DNA from: Panopea generosa
Taxonomy: Eukaryota; Mollusca; Bivalvia; Adapedonta; Hiatellidae
DNA length: 64,000 nucleotides
Direction of reading: 5' to 3'
NCBI GenBank assembly: GCA_029582155.1
Contig: CM055901.1
Location: forward strand, 22,407,186 to 22,471,185
Position 1 is the first letter of the stretch. Each line of letters starts with the position of its first letter. The notes beneath the pieces are model-generated. The model did not search any database, was not told the origin of the DNA, and saw only the letters and a program-made list of their open reading frames with translations. This document shows, piece by piece, positions 39,401 through 49,400 of this stretch. A program made the position numbers and the translations under genes.

Positions 39401-39753
39401 CGAGACAGGTGGTCAGCAGACGTCAAACGAATTCTGGGGACAGCAACCTTATAAACTTCTTTGATGTGGATACCATTAAAAATGTTTCATGTGAATACAT
39501 ATCAAACTGTTTGAAAAAAAGCACTATCGATAGAGTTGGGGCGATACAGGAGACCCCAAGTACCATTGGAAGGCTTTGTCACGCGTGTAACCACGGAAAC
39601 ATCGAAGACGAGACCAACTTCCTGGTGTCTTGCCCAGTTTACGACGTACTACGACAACGACATTTTGGTGATGTCATACGGGGTGGTAGTGATCAGGACA
39701 TGATTAAAACATTTATGAACGATATGGACCCTAAATCCATCGCAAACTTCTGA
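36403..39753 (+). pseudogene. LINE ORF2 (APE endonuclease and reverse transcriptase), many frame breaks
   Basis: Domain order is complete. The endonuclease has TAWNVNG (36406), ICETHL with the metal-binding Glu (36520), SDFNG (about 36866), MDYIITP (37067) and LQDYSILQ (about 37183), where the expected catalytic His of the S/D-H motif is Tyr. The reverse transcriptase has AKSGKAVGFENVPNEVLK (about 38085), WYKTIIHPILKKGKDP, NGFRKMRSC, YVDFAKAFDSINH (38480), GVIQGNNLAPTIFAIFINDI and MYADDLVLI with catalytic YADD (38771-38782). The tail has VWGYKNYDNLNKLQHREIR (about 39156) and a cysteine knuckle LCHACNHGNIEDET-N-FLVSC in which His is replaced by Asn. In-frame stops (first at 36568, W-like TGA) and frame shifts (near 36600, 36880, 37510, 37615, 38330, 38405, 38890, 39430) show an inactive fossil. 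Clade is uncertain (L1/Tx1-like or CR1/Jockey-like). Confidence 0.93.
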
Positions 39754-40050
39754 ATTGAAGCTAATGACGAGCGAAATCGGATTCTAAAAAGAGATTCCCA
39801 GTGATAATTGCAACGTTTTATTTACTAATCAACCTCGTGACTCTGAAACTTTTTAATCATAGAAATATTTAAGAATGATACAGACTATATATGGACCATT
39901 TAACTTAATATTTTTGGAATGCTTGCTATACATTCATACACCTGCCTGGGGGCAGATTTATTTACTTACGAATTCAATGCTTAAATCTCAATAATTATGT
40001 TTTATTATTTAATATGAAAAAAACAAAACAAAAAAAAAACAACAACAACA
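39754..40050 (+). other. Probable LINE 3' UTR and A-rich tail
   Basis: Follows the ORF2 stop directly and ends at an A-rich tract (40018-40052) interrupted by C, a plausible decayed poly(A) tail. The element could instead extend to AATAAAATATCTATCTATG near 40282-40300. Confidence 0.45.
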
Positions 40051-40216
40051 AACTATTATGCATAGACTACACCAATACCCATTGACTCTAATTTGACTTT
40101 CATAAAACACCTGGATTAATTTGAACATATGTATCAACTTATTTGTTAAAAGTGATAGTGCTTCGTAAGCCTTTGTAGGCTGGATATTGTATATTTTTTA
40201 ATTGTTTTGTATTGTG

Positions 40217-40217
<1 letters not shown>

Positions 40218-40267
<50 letters not shown>
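40218..40267. repeat. (TA)n microsatellite
   Basis: About 25 TA units without interruption. Confidence 0.97.
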
Positions 40268-40270
<3 letters not shown>

Positions 40271-41394
40271 TGCACTTTAATTAATAAAATATCTATCTAT
40301 GCCCTTAGGGCTTGTTCACACAACGTTTTAACAGCATATGCTTGATTACCAGTATGCATACATTTACCAAAATCCGTAAAATCTTCACTGTTTAAAAATT
40401 TCAAATTATGGTGTTGCTTTCTTTTTTTTTCCAAATATGCATCTTCTGATAATCATGACAATCTATGTAAAATAGAATGTTCCATTTTGAAAAATAAGAG
40501 CGATTTGATTGATTGAAGAAAATGGAGAACATCTAAACGTCTCACTACATAGTTACGTCCCTTTTACGACGGTAGCAAGATTATTATACTTAAAAAAGTC
40601 CTTAATTTGGTTTTAAAATATTTCCAAAATGGTTCATAATGGTTGTTATTTCTTGCTGCAGATGAGCAGAGCAAACGCTGACATCACTGGTGTTTAAAAA
40701 AACTAAGCTGGTCAACCTACCAGTTATTGTGCATTTATATGTGGATATACATTCCTGCTATGAAAACAAAATAAACAAATTCTATGTGGAATTTTAATTT
40801 TTACGGTAGAAATCCTAAACCTTATTTTATGTAGAACAAAAACACAATTCAACTGTGTAGAGAGACCTTAATGTATGAAGATAAATAATCAATCGATGTT
40901 CACAGTTATTTTTCGGGTTTAACCTGTTCTAACAAGAATATGTCGAGAGAAGTACGTCAAATGTAACAGATCTAAAGACGCAATATAATAGAATCGAATT
41001 AGTCACATTCAATGTAAAAACAGAAACGTCAATTGTCAATGGTTTACGAATCATTAAAAAGTCAAACATAATTTTTGCACATGTAAGATTTGGAGATAGA
41101 AAAAAAATGTGATAAAAATATATTGTTACAGTGTGTATTGAATGATAGTTTGAAATCGAGATAAATAGTGTTCAGTAGCACTCCTGTATTGGAGTCGGAT
41201 TGACTGATGCGTCTCCAATTATACCGTATGAAGAGTAGAAACTATTAATTTGAAAACAATGCGTTTAATATAATTATACCAAGGTAATTATGTTTGTAAC
41301 ACACTAATATAATATTATCTTACTTATACGAAGAAACAGACACGAAGACGTAGTCATCAATATCCCCGCAAAGGAATATTTTACTTAATATATG
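40268..41394. other. Gene-free stretch with a dispersed repeat copy
   Basis: 40530-40705 is the partner of 26890-27105. Nothing else recognised. Confidence 0.5.
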
Positions 41395-41960
41395 TCCTGA
41401 GTTTGTTCACAGCAAAAGGCACTACAACACCACTATGTTTTGTAGATGTGCACCGGTAATGATAAGTTTCGTAATTTTGACTCATTGTTTCTATGGTAAC
41501 AGAACAAATATTGAAAATGGAAACTCTCTCATAGCAAAAGCACTACTTGGCCACTAGATAGACATGTGTACAAACTTTCATGAAACTATCTTTAACAGTT
41601 TTAAAGTTATGAGAACTTTTGTAGTTTTGGCCACTTGTTTCCATGGTTACGGAAAACATATTATAAATGACAACTCCCTCATAGCAAAATGCACTTTTAT
41701 TAATTTGTAAACTACATGTTGTGATATTAACTTGAACGGTTTTGGATATGATTAAGAAACGTTGCATGCATTTTGTAATTTTTGCTATTTGTTTCTATGG
41801 TAACAGGCAAAATATTGATTAAAAATGAAAACCCTTTCATACCAAGATGTACTACTAGATAACTAGCTTTTTTACCATTAGTGTTTTTGATACCACTAGC
41901 GTTTTGGACATGGCGCATTTAAATTAAAAGAACGTTTGTCAAGCATTACCATGGTAACAC
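41395..41960. repeat. Diverged tandem repeat, about 150-bp period, with X-box-like palindromes
   Basis: Three to four units share a GTTTCTATGGTAAC-type palindrome followed by AACAAATATTGAAAATGGAA and CTCTCTCATAGCAAAA-GCACT. The palindrome lies at 41487, 41637, 41791 and 41945, a spacing of 150-154 bp. Confidence 0.75.
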
Positions 41961-42605
41961 ATATGTATAAATGTTTAGTTAATGATACATATACAATATC
42001 AAATACCAAAACATATTTATTTATACACAACACAGGGGCTTTTAATAAAAAAAATTAGTTATTATGGGTGCATTTAGTAATATGAAAAACAGTTTACGTA
42101 GTTTCTACGTTTTTTATGAAGTTATCTCCCTTATCTGTTTTATAAATGTGACCAGTTTCATTTGAAAGAAAGTGACCACATACTTGGTTAAAGATTTAGA
42201 TTGATTACCATTGTAAAATATAGTAAAATTAATAACCAAAGCAGGTACATTTCCTATATCCCTCTCCACCCCATTTACAGCAGCTTCTGTAAAATCAAAT
42301 TATGCGCCACCTGTCATGACGCTATAAAATGTTTTTATTGTAAACATTGTATAATTCCAACCATAGATATACTAGTATATGTCTAATCTTATTTTGAAAT
42401 TGGCCCAAAATCGGCCCTTAATTTATCTAGTCCTTTTGATAAAAATGATATAAATGAAGAATAGTACATTATGATTGATAGATTGAATACCAACATAGTA
42501 CATTTGGAATTAAAACTTAACCGTTCAGGAGGATAGATCCAGCAATAAAATGTGATATATGGCATTGATCATTGGATTATATATCTAAGTAAATTGTTTA
42601 TTAGT

Positions 42606-42691
<86 letters not shown>

Positions 42692-43305
42692 AGTGATGGA
42701 TAATTACTGGAAAATTGACAACAGGTTATGCCATCTTTGCTTAAGAAGGAATATACAGAGAAAATACTGCATTGAGCACATTGGGGGACATAATATTGCA
42801 AAATTCTTAACACTACTCGTAGACTGAGTATTTGGTTTGTGAATATTCATGTGTATGTAGAAGCACAAGTGAGTTTTATTAAACACATGGGGCCAGTTAA
42901 GAACACACCATATTTACATAGATTAATTACACATATCATAAATGAAATGGCATTATATAACATTCTATGTGAAACTTTATGGAATAAATTACTAAAACAG
43001 GGGATTTGTTAGAACAATGCATGCAAATGTGGAGCTAAGAATTGAATATGAAAATCAATTGTCAATGTTAACATCATATTGTTGGGGAATATCTCTCACC
43101 ATTTTTTAATTTAGATGTGCTAACGTGATTCAAAGGAGTTTAAGAATGGTTACACTTATTCCTGTGCGCACATGACATCGTAATATTTGCAGAAATAGTG
43201 CTTTAAAGGTAGATTAAATATTTTAAAATATTACTGTTTTCACAGGCATTGGTAAGACATACACTTAACGTTAACTTTGAATAAGAACTTTTCTAGTATA
43301 CGTTT
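41961..43305. other. Gene-free AT-rich stretch
   Basis: Apart from the compound microsatellite at 42606-42690, no feature is recognised. Confidence 0.55.
42606..42690. repeat. (AC)n(AT)n(GT)n compound microsatellite
   Basis: A short AC run, about 18 TA units and about 21 GT units in direct succession. The outer AC and GT parts are mutually complementary, so the tract can form a hairpin or cruciform. Confidence 0.96.
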
Positions 43306-43309
43306 ATTA

Positions 43310-44225
43310 TATCATCAGGATTTCATATGTTAGGATTATTTGGAAAACTTATTTTATCAATTTTGAATTATGGAAGTGATTTTTTCCCCCCAAGTGTTAT
43401 TGTTATAGAACGCGTTCAAGTACAATTTCGTAAACAATAATTAGGAGTTACAATTCAAATAAAACACCATATATGTATGGAGTATTACGAAAATTCCAGT
43501 TAAAATTATAGATGGTTAGCTATAATTGTTAAATAATTTATGAAATATATTTATAACTTGATGCTTGCAGACATACAAAAATATCAAAAGAATACATGTT
43601 GGGCTCCATCATTTGGATCAATATTAGAAAGCAAAAGGTTTCAGCATGTTTATATAATTGTTTTAATGAGTTAATATTGAAAGTTCTATTAGAGAACACT
43701 GCTATAAATTAATATAATATCAAAATTTAACTTCAAAATGTATTTAAGCAATATTATGATAAAGGTTTAGAAATGCACTTACTAGATTATGAGTAACTCA
43801 CTAAGATTTACAATTGAAGTTAGAAGAAGACAAAAATCTTAAAAATACCAGTTGATGATAAAAAATATTTTAGAATATAACTTTCTTTATTTTGGAATGG
43901 CCATCGCAGAAAGATTACAGACGAAGCTATATCAGAAAATACAACTGAAAAGTTATAATGTACCAAAATTAATTAAATTATAACAAACGAACTCGCTTTG
44001 TAAAAGATTTTAGAAAAAAAAACGAAACATAATGTAATAGGTAATCGAACCTCGTCTTAAACTGAGTTGTGTTATAGTATTTATAATAAGTTGATATTTG
44101 ATTGCATATAAATAGTGTTATAACATGTGATAATGGTAGCGAAATTAGTTACTAAATAAGTAAAGACATGTGTTAGTGTTATTATGCTATACTTTTGACA
44201 TTGGTTTGTTTTGAAAAAGTAGAAT
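43310..44225 (+). pseudogene. LINE ORF2 C-terminal fragment with 3' UTR (family shared with 54.3 kb)
   Basis: Allowing frame breaks, the plus strand reads LFGKLILSILNYGS, then VIERVQVQFRKQ-stop-LGV, then LADIQKYQKNTCWAP, then RFTIEVRRRQK, and KSYNVPKLIKL. These are blocks of the ORF2 thumb and C-terminal region. DNA similarity to 54300-55330 extends past the coding part into the 3' UTR (AAACGAAACATTATATAAT-like and TGTGTTAGTGATATT), so both are 5'-truncated copies of one family. Many stops; dead. Confidence 0.65.
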
Positions 44226-45140
44226 AATTATTATTATACAATTTGTATCATGGATTGAATTCGACATGGTGTATATGTTTATAGTAGAATGCATATTGAT
44301 TGTCTTTTAAGTAGTATTTTGTTTTGACGAAAGTAAGTTGTATTTGATATGATGACGTATTATTATAATTATTATTATTAATTATTATCATTATTATACC
44401 ACACTTATAAAGCACTCTTATCATATTAGAAAAACGTTCAAAAGTGCCGCACATACAGTAATATTTGCTTAGAGTACATAGTATTGCAAGTACAAGAACA
44501 TAAACAAAATATAACCATCATATTTATCTGCTTTTGGATATATCAGCGCTATCGGATGACAGATGAATCCAGTTAGACACAAACTATATCTTAGAATATC
44601 AATATTCCTGATGACGTTCAACTAAGAACATTTTATAGCTAAAATGTTACACTTAGAAGTCTGCAAGACAAAGTTTTTACTTTAATAGGATTCAGAATAT
44701 CCAAAAACATGACAAATGATGAATTCAATGACAGTATTTATTTTTGAAGTCTTTATATAACACATGGTGTCGACAGAGCCATTTCTCAAGAACAATCTTG
44801 AATAATACTGAAACGCAAAATGTGCGTTCTGTTGAGTTGAATAACATTCTACATTTGACGAGTTGAATAACATTCTACATTGATATTAAATTGACGAGTT
44901 GTACTTGTTATTTATAAGTATTGATATATCCAGTTAGATACTTATTGAATATGATTATTATGTATCAACATTTGTTGTCGAAATAACATAAGACAAGATT
45001 AGGCAATACGAGACAAAGCTACTTTCCTAACAAACTATTCAGTATCAACTAAAACTAGAGAACCATCTAAACCATAAGTAATTAGGTATATACGAAGTGC
45101 AGGGTTTCTACAATATAAATTCATCTATGGATTCAAACTT
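44226..45140. other. Gene-free AT-rich stretch
   Basis: Contains a TTA/ATT-rich run near 44363-44395 and a short direct duplication near 44855-44881 (GACGAGTTGAATAACATTCT-type). No gene recognised. Confidence 0.55.
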
Positions 45141-45145
45141 TCTAC

Positions 45146-45483
45146 CTCTAACCTAAGCCGGATTTGTTGACCTTGGCCTTTTTTGGTGGTGGTGTTCCCG
45201 GGGTTATTCATACGGATGGATGATTGCACTTTTGTCTCCGGATGAAATGCCAATGCCAGGTTTCGTCCGTTGTATTTATCCGATCGAGAAAGTTTTCATC
45301 TTCTTTTAAAATCCTGTCTATTGTTGAAACAGAAACATCAAACTCCATCGAAAGATCTCTTACAGTTAATCGCCTGTCTTGATAGATAGCATATCTTTTA
45401 TGGTAGCGAATCTCTGACTGATGATATTCTATCACATCTTGAATCATCCTCAATAGAATACCGTCTGTTCCGAAATAGATCAT
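45146..45483 (-). pseudogene. Mariner transposase fragment with internal deletion
   Basis: The minus strand reads QDRRLTVRDLSMEFDVSVST followed by IDRILKED. This is the second helix-turn-helix of mariner transposases, which binds the element ends. It passes directly into FLDRINTTDETWHWHF, where DETW contains the first catalytic Asp of the D,D34D triad. An in-frame stop is followed by TPGTPPPKKAKVNKSG, the conserved segment after it. In intact members roughly 40-50 residues separate the helix-turn-helix from TGDETW, so that segment is deleted here. The N terminus and the other two catalytic Asp residues are missing. No inverted termini were found nearby. Dead copy; family call secure, subfamily not. 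Confidence 0.85.
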
Positions 45484-45649
45484 GCCATTTAAACACGAAC
45501 GAACGACTGCATTTATGTTTCATTCTCATTTCAATCATTTTTATTGTCTTGGTAGATCTTAACGATTGCGCTTGTTTCGACGTCGCCAGTTGACGTCATT
45601 TTCATTAATTTTCAATAGCAACACTTCTAAACTTCCTGTTAACTTTTTT

Positions 45650-46367
45650 ATGCTCCCCCAAAGGGGGGGGGGGGGGAAAGCTTATAGTCGCCGCTTCGTC
45701 CGTGCGTGCGTGCGTCCGTCCGTCCGTCCATACGTCATCAAATTATTGTCCGGGCTATTACTCTACAACCTCTGATTGGAATTTTATGGAACTTGCTAGG
45801 ATGCATCACTACCAAGTGGAAAAGTGCATAATATCATTTTGTTCCGGTTCGATGATTTTTAACGGAGGTATGACCCTTTGATTCTTTCTGTGACCAAATT
45901 CTTGTCCGGGCTATTTCTCTACAACCAAATGTTGGAAGTTTACGAAACCTGCTAGGATGCATCTCTACCAAGTGGAGATGCGCATAATATCTTTGTGTTC
46001 CGGTTCAATGATTTTTCACGAAGTTATGACCCTTTAATTGAGTCTATGACCAAACTCTTCTCCGCTCTATATCTCTACAACCTCTGGTTGGAATTTTATG
46101 AAACTTGCTAGGATGCATGATTACCAAGTGGTGATGTGCATATTATCTTCATGACGCTATTTCGCTACAACCTCTGGTTTTAATTTTGTAAAACTAGCTA
46201 GGATATGCACATATTGTCATTTTGTTCCGGTTCAATGATTTGCGAATGAGTTCTGTCAAGTGCAGAGCCATATATTGTTCCTGCTTTTCAGTTTGGTATT
46301 TTTCAACCAAGTAGCCATCTGCACTAAGGGAATATGGTACAGATTCAAACACTCACTTGGGGAGCAT
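45650..46367. mobile_element. Non-autonomous element with ATGCTCCCC termini and internal repeats
   Basis: The left end ATGCTCCCCCAA (45650-45661) and right end TTGGGGAGCAT (46357-46367) are inverted complements with one base difference. Just inside the left end are a 14-base G run (45663-45676) and (CGTG)n/(CGTC)n tracts. Four diverged sub-repeats of about 150 bp follow, marked by CTACAACCTCTGGTTGGAAT, AACTTGCTAGGATGCAT and ACCAAGTGG at about 45765, 45918, 46076 and 46160. The 718-bp element has no coding capacity. I recall mollusc genomes carrying many elements with this CTCCCC/GGGGAG end; the transposition mechanism is not shown here. Confidence 0.65.
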
Positions 46368-46498
46368 CCATCAGTTCAATCGATAATCTTGTTTTAAATA
46401 TTTCTTTTGTTTAGATTGTTTAACATAAATTCGACGTGCTCCAGATAGCGATACATGTATTTCCATGGGAACGAATGCTGCATATGTGGATATGTATA

Positions 46499-49400
46499 CA
46501 TAATAAAAAAAGACAATGGTGCGGAACATGTGTGCAGTAGCTTACAACATAATCATGTAAGACAAAAGTGTGGCAGAGGTGTGCACTAGCTAACAACGTA
46601 GTCATGTAAGACAAAAGTGCGGACCAAGTGTGCACTAGCTAACAACATATTCATATAAGACAAAGGTGCGGAGCAGGTGTGCACTAGCTAACAACATTAT
46701 CTTATAAAACAAAAGTGCGGAATAGGTGTGCACTAGCTCACAACATAATAATTTAATAAAACGGTACTTACCAAGTGTGCACTTGCTAACAACGTAATAA
46801 TATAAGACAAATGTTAGAACTGGTGTGCACTAATTCACAACATTATCATATAAGACATAGGTGCGGAACAGATGTGCACTTGCTTACAATATAATCATAT
46901 AAAACAAAGATGCGGCACAGGTGTGCATTAGCTCACAACATAATCATATAAGACAAAGGTGCGGACCAGGTGTGCACTAGCTAACAACATAATCATACAA
47001 GACAAATGTGGGAACAGGTGTGCACTAGCTCACAACATAAGCATATTAGATAAATGAGAGAAACAGATGTGCTATGGCTAACAACATAATCATGTATTAA
47101 GACAAAGGTGCTGAGCAGGTGTGCACCAGCTAACAACATAAAGCTGCGGAACAGGTGTGCACTAGCTCACAGCATAATCATATAAGACAAATATGCGGAA
47201 CAGGTGTGCACTAGCTAACAATATAAAGTTGCGGAACAGGTGTACACCTGCTCATAACACAATCACAAGACAAATGAGCGGAATAGATGTCAATTAGCTT
47301 AAAACACAATCATATAAGACAAAAGTGATGAACAGCTGTGCACTAGCTAACAATATAAGGCTGCGGAATAGGTGTGCACAAGCTTACAACATAATCATAT
47401 AATTCAAATGAACGGAACAGTTGTGCACTAGCAGCTCACAACACACTCATATAAGACAACTGAGCGGAACAGATATGCACTAGCTCACAACACAATCATA
47501 TAAGAAAAAGGTGCTGAACAGGAGGCACTTACTAACAACATCAAGCTGCGCAACAGGTGTGCACTCCCTCACAGCATAATCATATAAGTCAAAGATGAGG
47601 AACAGGTGTGCACATGCTTACAACATAATATTGTGAGACAAATATGCAGAACAGGTGTGCTCTAGCTCAAAACACAATGAAATAAGACAAAGGTGCGGAA
47701 CAGGTGTTTACCATTTAACGACACAATCATATGAGACAGAGGTGCTGAACAGGTGTGCACAAGCTAACAACACAATCAAATAAGACAAAGGTGTGGAGCA
47801 GGTGTTCATTATTTACCAACATAATCAAATAAGACACAGGTGCGGAACAGCAGGTGTGCACTATTTAACAACATGATCAAATAAGACAAATGTGCGGAGA
47901 AAATGTGTACTAGCTAACAACACAATTAAATAAGACAAAGGTACGGAGAAGGTGTGCACCATCCAACAATATAATCAAACAAGACAAAGATGCGGAGCAG
48001 GTGTGCCTAGTTAACAACCTAATCAAATAAACAAAGGTGCAAAACAGGGGTGCAATAGCTAACAACATAATCATATAAGACAATGGGCGGACCAGGTGTG
48101 CACTAGCTAACACATAATAATATAAGACAAAGGTGCGAAACAGGTGTGCACTAACTCATTACATAATCATATTAGTCAATCATGCGGAATGGTATGCACT
48201 AGCTAACAACATAATCATAATTATAAGACAAAAATGAGGAACATGTGTGCACTCGCTAACCACAAAATCATGTAAGACAAAAGTGCAGAACAGGTGTGTA
48301 CTATTTAACAACACAATCAAATAAAACAAAGGTGCGGTACAGGTGTGCACTAGTTAACAACCTTATCAAATAAGACAAAGGTGCAAAACAGGGGTGCACT
48401 AGCTAACAACATAATCATATAAGACAAAAATGAGGAACAGGTGTGCACTCGCTAACCACAAAATCATGTAAGACAAAAGTGCAGAACAGGTGTGTACTCG
48501 CTAACCACAAAATCATGTAAGACAAAAGTGCAGAACAGGTTTGTACAATTTAACAACACAATCAAATAAGACAAAGGTGCGGAACAGGTGTGCATTAGCT
48601 CAGAACATAATCATATAAGACAAAGATGAGGAACAGGTGTTCATAAGCACACAACATAATCTTGTGAGACAAATGTACGGAACGGGTGTGCACTAGCTCA
48701 CAGCACAATCAAATAAGACAAAGGTGCAAAACAGGTAGTCACTATTTAACAACACATTCATATAATATAAAGGTGCTGAACAGGTGTGCAAAAGCTAACA
48801 ACACAATCAAATAAGACAACGTTTCTGAACAAGTGTTTACTATTTAACAACAAAATCAAATAAGACAAAGGTGCGGAACATGTATACACTATTTAACAAC
48901 ATAATGAAATATGACATATGTGCGGAACAAGTGTGCAACAGCTCACAACAAATTAAAATAAGACAAAGGTGCAGAACAGATGTGCACTATTTAACAACAT
49001 AATCAAATAAGACAAATGTGCAGAACTGGTGTGAACTAGATCACAACACAATCAAATAAGACAAAGGTGCGGAACAGGTGTACACTATTTAACACTTAAT
49101 CAAATAAGACAAAGGTGCGGAACAGGTATACACTATTTAACAACACAATTATAAAAGACAAAGGTGCTGAACAGGTGTGCACTAGCTAACAACACAATTA
49201 AATACAAAAAGGTGCGGAACAAGTGTTCACTATTTAACAACAAAATCAAATAAGAAAAAGGTGCGGAACAGGTGTGCACTAGTTAACAATATAATCAAAG
49301 AAGACAAAGATGCGGACCAGGTGTGCACTATTTAACAACATAATCATATAAGACAAAATTGGGGAACAGGTGTGCACTAGCTAACAATACAATTAAATAA

